A stretch of 32,789 nt of DNA from Amaricoccus sp. (GCF_017993425.1 NZ_JAGOMQ010000041.1:1-32789), one strand, 5' to 3'; counted from the first letter of the stretch, positions 1 to 8,686 are shown. The notes: generated by a model from the sequence alone, not told the origin. Made by a program: numbers and translations.

Positions 1-36
1 GGTCCCGGCCGCAAGCGGGCCGGGGCGGGGCGGGCG

Positions 37-61
37 GGCCCCGGCCGCGCGGGCCGGGGCC
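37..61 (-). terminator. Hairpin just downstream of petC
   Basis: A perfect 10-bp stem (GGCCCCGGCC / GGCCGGGGCC) with a 5-nt loop lies 7 bp beyond the petC stop codon. A second GC-only hairpin (arms 4-10 and 18-24) follows. There is no T-run, so this is a likely transcript end or RNA-stabilising structure for the petABC operon rather than a textbook intrinsic terminator. Confidence 0.5.
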
Positions 62-68
62 TCGCCGG

Positions 69-866
69 TCAGGCGTGCTTCTTCTTCGCGCCCTTCTGGG
101 TCGACCAGATCTTCTTGTTGGTGAAGTAGAGGAGCACGGTCAGCACGACCAGGAACAGCACCGCGGTCAGGCCCGCCTGCTTCCGCGCCATCATCTTGGG
201 CTCGGCGGTCCACATCAGGAAGGCGGCGACGTCCTGCGCCATCTGCTCCTCGGTGGCCTGGGTGCCGTCCTCGTAGGTGACCAGGTCGTCCGAGAGCACC
301 GGGTTCATGGCGACGAAGGCGCCCTTGGCGGTGTTCTCGTAGAGCACGACTCCGGCTTCCTCGCGCTCCTCGCCGGTGAAGCCGGTGACGAAGGAGGCGA
401 TGTATTCCGGCCCGCCCATGCCGCGCAGGATCTGGTTGATCCCGAGCCCGGCCGGCCCGTGGAACCCGGCGCGGGCCTTGGCCATCAGGCTGAGATCGGG
501 GGCGTTCTCGAGCCCCGAAGGCGGGAAGTGGTCGGGCGGGGTGCCCGGCCGCGTCTCGCCGGTGGCCGGATCCTCGAACTCGAACTGGGCGGCGTAGGCC
601 CGCATCTGCTCCTCGGAGAGCGCCGGGCCGCCGACGTCGTGGAGGTTGCGGAAGGCGACGAACTTCAGCCCGTGGCAGGCGGCGCAGACCTCGGTGTAGA
701 CCTGCAGGCCGCGCTGGAGCTGCGACTGGTCGAAGCTGCCGAACGGCCCCTCGAACGAGAAGCTGAAGTCGTTGACGTGCGGATGCGCGGCGTGGTCCTG
801 GGCGAGGCCGGCGCCGGCCCCGAGGCCGAGCGCCGCCGCCGTGCAGAGGATGAGCTTCCGGATCAT
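69..866 (-). CDS. petC: Cytochrome c1 subunit of the bc1 complex
   Basis: Membrane-anchored c-type cytochrome that takes electrons from the Rieske protein and passes them to a soluble or membrane cytochrome c. The 265-residue product has a cleavable signal peptide (about residues 1-22, ending AGLAQ), the heme-binding motif CAACH at 61-65, a likely axial Met187 (VAMNP), the family stretch [15 protein letters not shown] near the C-terminus, and a C-terminal transmembrane anchor followed by a Lys-rich cytoplasmic tail. The chosen ATG (866) has GAGG nine bases upstream. In-frame ATGs at 875 and 881 are possible; the one at 881 would overlap the petB stop as ATGA. It is the last gene of petABC and is translationally close to petB. 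Confidence 0.97.
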   Translation of the reverse strand: MIRKLILCTAAALGLGAGAGLAQDHAAHPHVNDFSFSFEGPFGSFDQSQLQRGLQVYTEVCAACHGLKFVAFRNLHDVGGPALSEEQMRAYAAQFEFEDPATGETRPGTPPDHFPPSGLENAPDLSLMAKARAGFHGPAGLGINQILRGMGGPEYIASFVTGFTGEEREEAGVVLYENTAKGAFVAMNPVLSDDLVTYEDGTQATEEQMAQDVAAFLMWTAEPKMMARKQAGLTAVLFLVVLTVLLYFTNKKIWSTQKGAKKKHA

Positions 867-877
867 GGTCGACATCC

Positions 878-2191
878 TCATTCGGCCGGGGTCGGGCGCG
901 CCTCGCCCAGCATCTGGCCGGGCGACTCGTAATGGGCCTCGAAATCCTCCTGGATCGTCGCCGGCGGCGTCCTCGGCGTCTCGATCACGCCGAGGAGCGG
1001 CAGCACCACCAGGAAGAACACGAACCAGTAGAGCGTCGCGAGCTGGCTGATGATGACGTAGGGCTGCTCGGCCGGCATGCCGCCGCACCACATCAGCAGG
1101 AAGAAGTCGACGACGAGGCCCCAGAACCAGAACCGGAACATCGGCCGGTAGCGCCCGGAGCGGGTCCGGCTGGTGTCGAGCCACGGCACCAGCACCAGCA
1201 TGATGATCGACCCGAACATGGCGAGCACGCCGCCGAGCTTCGAGTTGATGAACAGGATGTCGAAGGTGATGGCGCGCAGGATCGCGTAGAACGGCAGGAA
1301 GTACCATTCCGGCACGATGTGCGCCGGCGTCTGCATCGGGTTCGCCTCGATGTAGTTGTCGGGGTGGCCGAGGAAGTTCGGCATGAACCCGACGATCGCG
1401 GCGAAGAAGATCAGGATGAACGCCAGCGCGAACAGGTCCTTGATCACGAAGTAGGGCCAGAACGGCAGGGTGTCCTTCTCCGCGTCGGCCTTGGAGCCGC
1501 GCCGCACCTCGACGCCCGTCGGGTTGTTGTTGCCGGTGGTGTGGAAGGCCCAGATATGCACCGCCACAAGCGCCGCGATCACGAAGGGCAGGAGGTAGTG
1601 CAGCGAGAAGAACCGCGTCAGCGTCGGGTTGCCGACCGCCGGCCCGCCGAGGAGCCAGGTCTGGATGTCGTGGCCGACGACCGGGATCGCGCCGAAGAGG
1701 CCGGTGATGACGGTGGCGCCCCAGAACGACATCTGTCCCCAGGGCAGCACGTAGCCCATGAAGGCGGTCGCCATCATCAGGAGGTAGATCAGCATCCCGA
1801 TGATCCAGGTGATCTCGCGCGGGGGCTTGTAGGAGCCGTAGTAGAGGCCGCGGAAGATGTGCATGTAGACGGCGATGAAGAACAGCGACGCGCCGTTGGC
1901 GTGGATGTAGCGCAGCGCCCAGCCGCCGTTCACGTCGCGCATGATGTGCTCGACGGAGCGGAAGGCGAGGGTGGTGTCCGGCGTGTAGTGCATGACGAGC
2001 ACGATGCCGGTGACGATCTGCAGCGCGAGGCAGAAGGTCAGCACGATGCCCCAGATCCACATCCAGTTCAGGTTGCGGGGGGTCGGGATGGTCAGCGTCG
2101 CATGGGCGAGGCCGAGGATGGGAAGGCGCGATTCGACCCACTTCTCCGCCGTCGTGGTCGGCTCGTAGTGGTCGTGCGGGATGCCGCTCAT
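878..2191 (-). CDS. petB: Cytochrome b subunit of the bc1 complex
   Basis: Core membrane subunit of ubiquinol:cytochrome c oxidoreductase, carrying hemes bL and bH and both quinone sites. At 437 residues it has the full-length alphaproteobacterial size. Visible landmarks are the two histidine pairs H97/H111 and H198/H212 expected to ligate the hemes, the PEWY quinol-oxidation motif at 294-297, and eight hydrophobic segments. It starts at ATG 2191, 12 bp after the petA stop, and its end lies against the start of petC, so the three genes form one operon. Function is assigned from strong family resemblance; nothing looks altered or truncated. Confidence 0.98.
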   Translation of the reverse strand: MSGIPHDHYEPTTTAEKWVESRLPILGLAHATLTIPTPRNLNWMWIWGIVLTFCLALQIVTGIVLVMHYTPDTTLAFRSVEHIMRDVNGGWALRYIHANGASLFFIAVYMHIFRGLYYGSYKPPREITWIIGMLIYLLMMATAFMGYVLPWGQMSFWGATVITGLFGAIPVVGHDIQTWLLGGPAVGNPTLTRFFSLHYLLPFVIAALVAVHIWAFHTTGNNNPTGVEVRRGSKADAEKDTLPFWPYFVIKDLFALAFILIFFAAIVGFMPNFLGHPDNYIEANPMQTPAHIVPEWYFLPFYAILRAITFDILFINSKLGGVLAMFGSIIMLVLVPWLDTSRTRSGRYRPMFRFWFWGLVVDFFLLMWCGGMPAEQPYVIISQLATLYWFVFFLVVLPLLGVIETPRTPPATIQEDFEAHYESPGQMLGEARPTPAE

Positions 2192-2203
2192 CGGGTCTTC
2201 TCC

Positions 2204-2773
2204 TTAGCCGAGCTGGAGCACGCCGTCCGACACGAAGCTCGCGACGGGGATCGCGAGGTTCTCCGGAGCGGGGCCTTTGCGGATGCGGCCGGCAGTGTCG
2301 TAGTGCGAGCCGTGGCAGGGGCAGAACCAGCCGCCGTAGTCGCCGGCGTCGGCCAGCGGCACGCAGCCGAGATGGGTGCAGACGCCGGTCATCACCAGCC
2401 AGACGCCCGTCGGATCGAGCGAGGAGCGGTTGGCGTCGGTCGCCGGGTCGTCGGGGGGCAGGTTGGCGTTGCGCGCCAGCGGGTCGGGCAGCTGGTCGAC
2501 GGGCACGGCGTCGGCCTCGGAGATGTTCTCCGCGGTGCGGCGGCGGATGAACACCGGCTTGCCGAGGAAGCTGACGGTGAGCTGGGTGCCCTCCTCGACC
2601 GAGCTGACGTCGACGCGGATCGAGGACAGCGCCTGCACGTCGGCGCTCGGGTTCATCTGGTTGATCAGCGGCCAGACCGCCGCCGCGCCGGCGACCGCCC
2701 CGGCCGCTGCGGTGGCGACGTAGAGGAATTCCCGGCGGGTGCCGCCTTCGTGCTCGTCTGCTGCGTGGGCCAC
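2204..2773 (-). CDS. petA: Rieske iron-sulfur subunit of the bc1 complex
   Basis: The 189-residue [2Fe-2S] protein takes the first electron from quinol at the outer face of the inner membrane. The N-terminus TRREF followed by a hydrophobic segment (residues 17-37) looks like a Tat-type uncleaved signal anchor, as expected for Rieske proteins. Cluster ligands sit in CTHLGC (C132, H134) and CPCHG (C151, H154), with C137 and C153 placed to form the stabilising disulfide. It is the first gene of petABC. A weak sigma70-like promoter lies upstream at 2848-2876. Confidence 0.98.
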   Translation of the reverse strand: MAHAADEHEGGTRREFLYVATAAAGAVAGAAAVWPLINQMNPSADVQALSSIRVDVSSVEEGTQLTVSFLGKPVFIRRRTAENISEADAVPVDQLPDPLARNANLPPDDPATDANRSSLDPTGVWLVMTGVCTHLGCVPLADAGDYGGWFCPCHGSHYDTAGRIRKGPAPENLAIPVASFVSDGVLQLG

Positions 2774-2847
2774 CCCGTATCACTCCTGACAGCCGCCCCT
2801 GTCGGGCCTGCGTTGCTCGGTCGGTCCCGCTCGCCGCGGTCCCGGAA

Positions 2848-2876
2848 ATAGAATCCGTCTAGACCGCTTCTCCCAA
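2848..2876 (-). promoter_or_regulatory. Possible petABC promoter
   Basis: On the minus strand TTGGGA (2871-2876) is separated by 17 bp from TTCTAT (2848-2853), about 75 bp before petA. The match to sigma70 consensus is modest. The surrounding gene-free stretch (2774-3103) holds nothing else I can identify beyond the 5' leader of the cytochrome b561 gene on the other strand. Confidence 0.33.
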
Positions 2877-3103
2877 CTGGTCCAGCGGTCTGTGCAAGAA
2901 TCCGGTCGGCCGGCGCTGCGGCCGGGCACAGATCCGGCCGCGGGCTCGCGCGCGCTCGCGACGCGATCGGCATCATCCCGCCGTCACGCATTGGTGACGA
3001 CAGTGCCGTTTCTCCCGCATGTTACCATTTTTCCCGCGACGGCCGCGCAGGGGCTCATGGCCGTCGGCATGCGACGACAGCACCGACGACAGGGAGGCCG
3101 GCA

Positions 3104-3613
3104 ATGGCTGTTCCCGCGACCTATTCGCATGCCCAGATCGCGGCCCACTGGCTGATCGCCGCCCTGGTGGGATTCGAGATCCTGTTCTCCGACATCGCCG
3201 AGGAGCGGTGGGCGGCGCGCATGCAGGGCGACATCGAGAACGTTCCGATGCCGAACCCGCACGCGATCGTCGGCGTCCTCGTGCTCGGGCTCACCGTGTG
3301 GCGGCTCGGGCTGCGGCTTGCGCGGGGCGTCCCGCCGCCGCCGGCGGGCGAGCATCCGCTCGCGGCGCTCGCGGCGAGGTGCGTCTATCTCGCCTTCTAC
3401 GTCTTGCTCTTCGCCGTGCCGATCTCCGGCTTCACCGCCTGGTGGCTGGGGATTCCGGCGCCGGCGCAGCTCCACGGACTCATCGCCGACCTACTGATCG
3501 GCCTCATCCTGGTTCATGCCGGCGCGGCCCTCGCCCACCAGTTCTGGTTCCGCACCGACGTGCTGCGCCGGATGCTTCCGCGTCGCCCGACCCGTCGTCA
3601 CGCCCGGTGGTAG
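3104..3613 (+). CDS. Cytochrome b561-type di-heme membrane protein
   Basis: A 169-residue protein with four hydrophobic helices and the layout of the bacterial cytochrome b561 (CybB) family: H15 in helix 1 (AAHWLIAA), H53 at the start of helix 2 (NPHAIVG), and H124, H138 and H145 in the C-terminal helix pair, with the family stretch PISGFTAWW between them. Such proteins pass electrons from quinol or to periplasmic acceptors; the partner here is unknown. GGGAGG lies 8 bases before the ATG. The 3' end overlaps the convergent rlmH by 16 bp. Proximity to petABC suggests respiration, but it is transcribed on its own. Confidence 0.85.
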   Translation: MAVPATYSHAQIAAHWLIAALVGFEILFSDIAEERWAARMQGDIENVPMPNPHAIVGVLVLGLTVWRLGLRLARGVPPPPAGEHPLAALAARCVYLAFYVLLFAVPISGFTAWWLGIPAPAQLHGLIADLLIGLILVHAGAALAHQFWFRTDVLRRMLPRRPTRRHARW

Positions 3614-4068
3614 GGGCCGCCGGCGAGGATGGTGGCGGCGCGGTAGAGCTGCTCGGCGAGCATGACGCGGGCGAGGAGGTGCGGCCAGACCATGCGCCCG
3701 AGCGAGATCGCCGCCGCCGCCCGGTCGCGGAGGCCGGGGTCGAGCCCGTCGGCGCCGCCGATGGCGAAGGCGAGCCCGGGCGCGCCGCCGTCGGCCCAGC
3801 GGCGCAGCATCGCGGCGAACTCCGGCGAGGAGGGAGCCGCCCCGCGCTCGTCGAGCGCGACGAGGAGCGCCCCCTTCGGCGCGGCGGCGGCGATCAGCGC
3901 CGCCTCGGCCGCGGGGCCGCCGCCGCGGCGGTCCTCGACCTCGACGAGGCTCGCCGGGCCGAGGCCGAGCGGCCGGCCGGTGCGGTCGAAGCGGGCGAGG
4001 TAGTCGGCGACCAGCGCGGCCTCGGGGCCGCCGCGCAGGCGCCCGACCGCGACGATCGCCACCTTCAC
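3598..4068 (-). CDS. rlmH: 23S rRNA pseudouridine-1915 N3-methyltransferase
   Basis: SPOUT-class methyltransferase that methylates pseudouridine 1915 in helix 69 of 23S rRNA on assembled 70S ribosomes, using S-adenosylmethionine. The 156-residue length is typical. Recognisable family motifs are ALDERG (about 92-97), FAIGGADGLDP in the cofactor knot, and the C-terminal signature EQLYRA...GGPYH. It lies 22 bp downstream of rsfS on the same strand, the usual rsfS-rlmH pair. The 3' end runs 16 bp into the convergent cytochrome b561 gene. Confidence 0.96.
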   Translation of the reverse strand: MKVAIVAVGRLRGGPEAALVADYLARFDRTGRPLGLGPASLVEVEDRRGGGPAAEAALIAAAAPKGALLVALDERGAAPSSPEFAAMLRRWADGGAPGLAFAIGGADGLDPGLRDRAAAAISLGRMVWPHLLARVMLAEQLYRAATILAGGPYHRA

Positions 4069-4090
4069 CCGCCGGCCCCGGGAGCGGCGG

Positions 4091-4504
4091 TCAGGCCGTC
4101 CCGCCCGGGCGCGGCCGCGGCGCCGCCTCGGGCGCCCACATCTTCTCGAGCTGGTAGAAGTCGCGCACCTCGGGCCGGAACACGTGCACGATGGCGTCGC
4201 CCGCGTCGATCAGCACCCAGTCGCCCAGGTCCTTGCCCTCCATGCGCACGATCACGCCGTGGTCGGCCTTCAGGCGGTCGGCGAGCTTCTCGGAGATCGC
4301 GGAGACCTGGCGCGACGAGCGGCCCGAGGCGATCACCATGTGATCGGCCATCTCGGACTTGCCGGCGAGGGGGATGACGACGACGTCCTCGGCCTTGTCG
4401 TCCTCGAGCGAGGCGAGGATTGCGGACAGGAGCGCGCTCCCGTCGATCGGCCCCGCACGGCGCGAAATTGCCTCCGCCGGGGCGGCGGCCGCAGCCGCCG
4501 GCAT
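4091..4504 (-). CDS. rsfS: Ribosomal silencing factor RsfS
   Basis: A 137-residue RsfS/DUF143 protein. RsfS binds ribosomal protein uL14 on the 50S subunit and blocks 30S joining when nutrients are short. The core motif VVIPLAGKSEMADHMVIASG (about 42-61) and the downstream GKDLGDWVLIDAGDAIVHVF are characteristic. The first 25 or so residues are an Ala-rich extension, so the true start could be internal; GAGGAG is visible but about 20 bases before the chosen ATG. In many proteobacteria nadD precedes this gene; here the upstream neighbour is a divergent hydrolase instead. Confidence 0.94.
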   Translation of the reverse strand: MPAAAAAAPAEAISRRAGPIDGSALLSAILASLEDDKAEDVVVIPLAGKSEMADHMVIASGRSSRQVSAISEKLADRLKADHGVIVRMEGKDLGDWVLIDAGDAIVHVFRPEVRDFYQLEKMWAPEAAPRPRPGGTA

Positions 4505-4759
4505 GTGTTGGGTCAGGTGTAGCTCCTCTTCGTTGGCGCGCGCCGTCGGACCCGGCGCCGGCCCTTCCGAATGTAGGGGACAGGGCCCCTCGTCTCAAGC
4601 AGCGGTATGGTGAACGCGCCCGGTTCACGAATGTTTCACGGTCCGTGCGGCCCCGAAGGCACGTCCGCGGCGCGGGCGGCGCGGCTATTGCCGGCCCCGA
4701 TCGAGGCGCCGTAACCTCGGCCCGCGCCCTGCCGCGCATCCCCATCCGCGAGCCGCCCG
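4505..4759. other. Gene-free divergent region
   Basis: This 255-bp stretch separates rsfS (minus) from the alpha/beta hydrolase (plus). It must hold promoters for both, but I see no convincing -35/-10 pair, repeat or operator in it. Confidence 0.5.
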
Positions 4760-5971
4760 ATGACGCTCCTCTTCAAGGACGACCTCCACGACGAGTTCGG
4801 CACGATGCCGCTCGGGTTCGCGCCCTGGGGCGGGCCGGAGCTCGGCGAGGTCCGGGCGCTGGCGGCGGCGGTCGGGAGCGGCGACGACGCGGCCTTCTGC
4901 GACGCCTGGGTCGCCGCCGGCGACCGGCTCGCCGCCGAGGGCGAGGCGGCGCTGGCCGCCGGCCACGCGGCGAGCGCCCGCGCGGCGCTCCTGCGCGCCG
5001 CCTGCTTCTACGGATCGGCCTACCGGCCGCTCTTCGGCGCCCCGGTCGATCCGCGCCTGCTCGCCGCCTATGCGCGACAGATCGCCGCCTTCGACAGGGC
5101 GCTCGGCCTCGGGGCGCATCCGGTCCGGCCGACGCCGATCCCCCTCGAGGGGGCGTCGATGCCCGCCTACCTCATCCCCGCCGAGGGGCGCGAGACCGAG
5201 GTGCGGCCGCTGGTGATCCTGACCAACGGCTACGACGCGACCGTGACGGACATGTATTTCGGCTCGGCGGCCGCGGCGGTCCGGCGCGGCTACCACGCCC
5301 TCGTCTTCGACGGGCCGGGCCAGGGCGGGATGCTCTACGAGCAGGGCGTGCCGATGCGGGCGGACTGGGAGACCGTCGTCGCCGCGGTGGTCGACTTCGC
5401 GCTGGCGCAGCCGATCGTCGATCCCGAGCGCATCGCGCTCTCCGGCTGGAGCCTCGGCGGCCATCTGGCGCTGCGCGCGGCCTCGGGCGAGCCTCGCCTC
5501 GCCGCGGTGGCGGCCGATCCCGGCCTCTGGAGCATCACCGGCCCGCTCCGCGCCATGGCGGCGCGGCTCGGCCTGCCGGAGGCGGCGATCGAGGGCGTGC
5601 TCGCGGGCGACGGCGCGCTCGCGCCGCTCTTCGGCCGGACGCTGGTCGGGCTGTCGCGGCGGATGCGCTGGAGCATCGCGCAGCGGGCGTTCTGGGTGCA
5701 TGGGGTGAGCGATTTCCCCGACTATTTCCGGGCGATCGCGGCCTTCACGCTCGACGGCCGCGCCGGGGGCATCCGCTGCCCGGCGCTGATCTGCGCCGCC
5801 GAGGACGACCAGCTCAGCCGCACCGCCGACCAGGTCCTCGCCGCGCTGATCGGCCCGAAGACCCTGCTGCGCTTCACCGCCGCCGAGGGCGCCGGCGACC
5901 ATTGCGAGATGGGCGCGCGCTCGCTGCTCAACCGCCGCATCCTCGACTGGCTCGACGCCACCCTCGCCTGA
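4760..5971 (+). CDS. Alpha/beta hydrolase with helical N-terminal domain
   Basis: A 403-residue serine hydrolase. The catalytic domain (from about residue 125) has the oxyanion-region motif LTNGYDA, the stretch FDGPGQGG (183-190), the nucleophile elbow GWSLGG with Ser231, an acid in AEDDQ (Asp349/350) and the base in DHCEMG (His381). The helical N-terminal part of about 120 residues and FDGPGQG resemble the 2,6-dihydroxypseudooxynicotine hydrolase / FrsA-like group, which act on C-C or ester bonds of diverse small molecules. Substrate cannot be read from sequence. It is transcribed toward cas3, but a strong hairpin at its stop codon suggests separate transcripts. There is no clear Shine-Dalgarno sequence before the ATG. 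Confidence 0.82.
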   Translation: MTLLFKDDLHDEFGTMPLGFAPWGGPELGEVRALAAAVGSGDDAAFCDAWVAAGDRLAAEGEAALAAGHAASARAALLRAACFYGSAYRPLFGAPVDPRLLAAYARQIAAFDRALGLGAHPVRPTPIPLEGASMPAYLIPAEGRETEVRPLVILTNGYDATVTDMYFGSAAAAVRRGYHALVFDGPGQGGMLYEQGVPMRADWETVVAAVVDFALAQPIVDPERIALSGWSLGGHLALRAASGEPRLAAVAADPGLWSITGPLRAMAARLGLPEAAIEGVLAGDGALAPLFGRTLVGLSRRMRWSIAQRAFWVHGVSDFPDYFRAIAAFTLDGRAGGIRCPALICAAEDDQLSRTADQVLAALIGPKTLLRFTAAEGAGDHCEMGARSLLNRRILDWLDATLA

Positions 5972-5983
5972 GCGAGGGTGGCG
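5956..5983 (+). terminator. Perfect 12-bp hairpin with the hydrolase stop codon in its loop
   Basis: Arms CGCCACCCTCGC (5956-5967) and GCGAGGGTGGCG (5972-5983) pair perfectly around a CTGA loop that contains the TGA stop of the alpha/beta hydrolase. No T-run follows. It probably ends or stabilises the hydrolase transcript. A GTG at 5978 that would extend cas3 upstream lies inside this stem, which argues against that start. Confidence 0.6.
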
Positions 5984-6028
5984 CACGGTGCGTCCGGGCC
6001 CCCACCTCAGACTCAGCGGGCGATCCGT

Positions 6029-8275
6029 ATGTTCTTTGCGCATTCCCTGCCATCGCGCGACGAAAGCGACTGGCAGACGCTGCTTGCCCACCTGACGGAG
6101 GTCTCCCGTCGCGCCGCCGGATTGGCCCGGGACCTCGGCCTCCCCCTGGCCGCGGCGCTGGCGGGGCTCGCCCATGACCTCGGCAAGTACGACCCGCGCT
6201 TCCAGGACTACATCCGGGGGCGGGGACCGTCGGTGGACCACTCGACGGCGGGCGGGGCGATCCTGATGGAGATCGCGGGGCGGGCCGGAACGGCCGAGGC
6301 GCGGATCGCGGCGGAGGTCCTCGCCTATTGCATCCTCGGCCATCACGCCGGCCTGCCGGATCGCATCAACGACACGGCGGCCTGTCTCGACGCTCGGGTC
6401 GAGCGGTTCGGGAACGGGCTCGATCCGGCGTGGAGGACCGAGCTGGCGTTGAGCCTCGACGGGGTGGCCGCCGAGCTTCTCGCCCATGCGGGGGGCCGGG
6501 ATACGTGGGAGTTCGACCTGTCGGTCGTCGTCCGGATGATCTTCTCCTGCCTGGTCGAGGCCGACTTTCTCGACACGGAAGCCTTCTATGCAGCGAAGGG
6601 AGAACGGACGCCGGACCGCTCCTGGCCGCGGCTGCAGGAGCGCCTGCCGGAGCTGCGCGCCCGGTTCGACGCGCATGTGGCGGGGCTCGGCGCGGGCGGG
6701 GACGTCAATCCGGTCCGTCGCCGCATCCTCGCGCATGTGCGGGAGCGCGCGGACCTCGTGCCCGGCCTCTTCACCCTGACCGTGCCGACGGGGGGCGGCA
6801 AGACGCTCGCCTCGCTCGGCTTCGCGCTCGACCATGCGGCGGCGCACGGGGCCCGCCGGATCATCTATGCGATCCCCTTCACCTCGATCATCGACCAGAC
6901 CGCGGCGATATTCCGGGACGTGCTCGGGAAAGGCGTCGTGCTGGAGCACCATTCCGCCATCGACGAAGAGCGGAACGAGCGACGCGAGGGCAAGGACAAG
7001 CTCCGCCTCGCCATGGAGAACTGGGCGGCGCCGGTGGTGGTGACGACCAACGTCCAGCTCTTCGAGAGCCTCTTCGCCGCCCGGCCGTCGCGGGCGCGCA
7101 AGCTCTGCAACATCGCGGGTAGCGTGATCGTGCTCGACGAGGCGCAGGCCCTGCCGAAAGAGCTGCTCAAGCCGTGCCTGCGGATGCTCGACTGCCTGGC
7201 GCGGCGATGGGGGTGCTCCATCGTCTTCTGCACCGCCACCCAGCCCTCGGTCGAGCAGGCGCTCGAGGGAGAGGTGACGCTCGACCTGCGCGAGCTGGCG
7301 CCGGACCCTGACGACCTTGCGGCGACGCTGCGCCGGGCGCGGATCGTCGATGGCGGCGAGATGGACGACGCCGCGCTGGTCGAGGCGCTGGCGGGCGCGG
7401 ACCAGGGGTTTGCGATCGTCAACAGCCGGGGGCACGCGCTCGAGCTCTTCCGGGAGGCGAAGGCGGCCGGGCTCGCGGGGCTCGTGCATCTGACCACGCG
7501 CCAGACGGCGGCCCATCGGCAGGAGATCCTGGCGGAGGTGCGGCGGCGGCTGAGGGACGGCGAGCCCTGCCGGCTGGTCGCCACCAGCCTGATCGAGGCG
7601 GGGGTCGACGTCAGCTTTCCGCGCGGCTGGCGGGCGAAGGCAGGACTCGACCAGATGATCCAGGCGGCCGGCCGGGTGAACAGGGAGGGAAAATGGCGGC
7701 GAGAGGACAGCCTTCTGACCTTCTTCGCCAACCCGGCCTATCCGACGCCCCCCGAGGTGCGGTCGCTGATCGGCGACGCCGAACGGATGTGGGATGCGCA
7801 TGCGGACGATCCGCAGTCGCCCGCGGCGGTGGCGGCGTATTTCCGGCAGGTCTACGCCCGCCTGCGCCTGAACAAGGGACTGGACCGGAAGAAGATCGTC
7901 GGCGCCTTCACCTGCGGGCGAAGCGGGACGGAGTTCGCGTTCCGGTCGGTCGCGGAGCGGTTCCGGCTGATCGAGAGCGCGATGCTGCCGGTGGCGATCC
8001 CGCGCGGCGAGGCCGCCGGGCAGGTGGAGCGCCTGTGGGCGGCCGAGGTTTCGTCGGGGACGCTGGCGCGCGCGCTGCAACGGCACGTGGTTCTGGTCCC
8101 GGAGCCGGCCCGGCGGCGGCTGCTCGACTGCGGCAAGGCGGAGTTCGTCGCCCCGAAGCTGCGGGGGGATCAGTTCTGCGTCCTGAAGGCCGAGCATCTC
8201 GACCTGTACCATGAGGACAGCGGCCTCTGGTGGGAAGACGCGGAGTATCTGGGCGTGGAGCAGGTGAACATTTGA
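6029..8275 (+). CDS. cas3: CRISPR-associated nuclease-helicase Cas3 (type I-C-like)
   Basis: A 748-residue HD nuclease fused to an SF2 helicase; Cas3 is recruited by Cascade and degrades target DNA. The HD domain shows H21, H49-D50 (AHDLGKYDPRFQDY), H71 and H105-H106. Helicase motifs are Walker A PTGGGKT (253-259), motif Ia YAIPFTSIIDQ, the DEAQ box at 370-373 and FCTATQP, with motif VI QAAGRVNREG further on. The C-terminus (HEDSGLWWEDAEYLG) is intact, so all catalytic elements are present. VPTGGGKTLASLGFAL...IPFTSII is typical of the I-C branch. No cas5, cas8c, cas7, cas4, cas1 or cas2 lies in the window. ATG 6029 is preferred over a GTG at 5978 that sits in a hairpin. Confidence 0.95.
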   Translation: MFFAHSLPSRDESDWQTLLAHLTEVSRRAAGLARDLGLPLAAALAGLAHDLGKYDPRFQDYIRGRGPSVDHSTAGGAILMEIAGRAGTAEARIAAEVLAYCILGHHAGLPDRINDTAACLDARVERFGNGLDPAWRTELALSLDGVAAELLAHAGGRDTWEFDLSVVVRMIFSCLVEADFLDTEAFYAAKGERTPDRSWPRLQERLPELRARFDAHVAGLGAGGDVNPVRRRILAHVRERADLVPGLFTLTVPTGGGKTLASLGFALDHAAAHGARRIIYAIPFTSIIDQTAAIFRDVLGKGVVLEHHSAIDEERNERREGKDKLRLAMENWAAPVVVTTNVQLFESLFAARPSRARKLCNIAGSVIVLDEAQALPKELLKPCLRMLDCLARRWGCSIVFCTATQPSVEQALEGEVTLDLRELAPDPDDLAATLRRARIVDGGEMDDAALVEALAGADQGFAIVNSRGHALELFREAKAAGLAGLVHLTTRQTAAHRQEILAEVRRRLRDGEPCRLVATSLIEAGVDVSFPRGWRAKAGLDQMIQAAGRVNREGKWRREDSLLTFFANPAYPTPPEVRSLIGDAERMWDAHADDPQSPAAVAAYFRQVYARLRLNKGLDRKKIVGAFTCGRSGTEFAFRSVAERFRLIESAMLPVAIPRGEAAGQVERLWAAEVSSGTLARALQRHVVLVPEPARRRLLDCGKAEFVAPKLRGDQFCVLKAEHLDLYHEDSGLWWEDAEYLGVEQVNI

Positions 8276-8367
8276 GCGGATCCTGTCCCGGTTAGTGGCG
8301 TGGCTCGACGGTAGCGCCGCCACCCGCCCTGCGCGGATCGCCTCCCGCGCGGGGCGGGGAACGAAAC

Positions 8368-8388
8368 CCCGTGGAGATCACCCACGGG
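8368..8388 (+). terminator. Weak hairpin downstream of cas3
   Basis: CCCGTGG (8368-8374) pairs with CCACGGG (8382-8388) around a 7-nt loop, about 95 bp after the cas3 stop. No T-run follows. Confidence 0.25.
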
Positions 8389-8421
8389 ATCACGGCGGGT
8401 GCCGCGTCCCGCGGGGGCGAC
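8389..8421 (-). repeat. Probable decayed CRISPR repeat
   Basis: The last 12 bases (CGCGGGGGCGAC, 8410-8421) are identical to the end of the repeat at 8457-8487, and GATCAC at 8388-8393 recalls the GATCCA of intact repeats. The gap to the next repeat is 35 bp, matching the 33-34 bp spacers. The middle is too diverged to be certain. Confidence 0.45.
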
Positions 8422-8456
8422 CCCTGACCGGCCGACGATCTTCTCCGCCAAAGAGA

Positions 8457-8686
8457 GTTTCGATCCATGCCCCTGCGCGGGGGCGACACGAGCGCCGGTG
8501 CCGGCCCCGCAGTATTCCCCGTTTCGATCCACGCCCCCCGCGCGGGGGGGCGACACGGCGGGGCTGTCCTGTCCCTCATCTCCGCCGGGTTTCGATCCAC
8601 GCCCCCGCGCAGGGGGCGACGGGAGACGATCCTGCACCTGCGCGGCCCGAGCTGGTTTCGATCCACGCCCCAGCGCAGGGGGCCCG
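8457..8686 (-). CRISPR. Short eroded CRISPR array, type I-C-like repeats (4 repeats, 3 spacers)
   Basis: Repeats are at 8457-8487 (31 nt), 8521-8554 (34), 8589-8620 (32) and 8655-8686 (32, far end altered). Spacers are 33, 34 and 34 bp. On the plus strand each begins GTTTCGATCCA(C/T)GCCCC and ends GGGGGCGAC, the reverse complement of the I-C form GTCGCCCC...GGATTGAAAC, so crRNA is expected from the minus strand, against cas3. All four repeats differ: C/T change in the first, enlarged C6/G7 tracts in the second, C-to-A change and a lost GAC end in the fourth. Variation in the C and G tracts changes the length of a stem that still pairs. Spacer targets are unknown. Confidence 0.93.

Noticed and set aside
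932-2851. A 639-codon plus-strand open frame across petABC
   Set aside because: It lies opposite three unmistakable bc1 genes and reads as charged low-complexity sequence.
4505-4759. A missing nadD upstream of rsfS as a sign of rearrangement
   Set aside because: nadD-rsfS linkage is common but not universal, so its absence here is weak evidence.
4685-8323. A 1212-codon open frame on the minus strand opposite the hydrolase and cas3
   Set aside because: It is a shadow of two well supported plus-strand genes in GC-rich DNA, is rich in Arg/Pro/His low-complexity sequence and has no recognisable domain.
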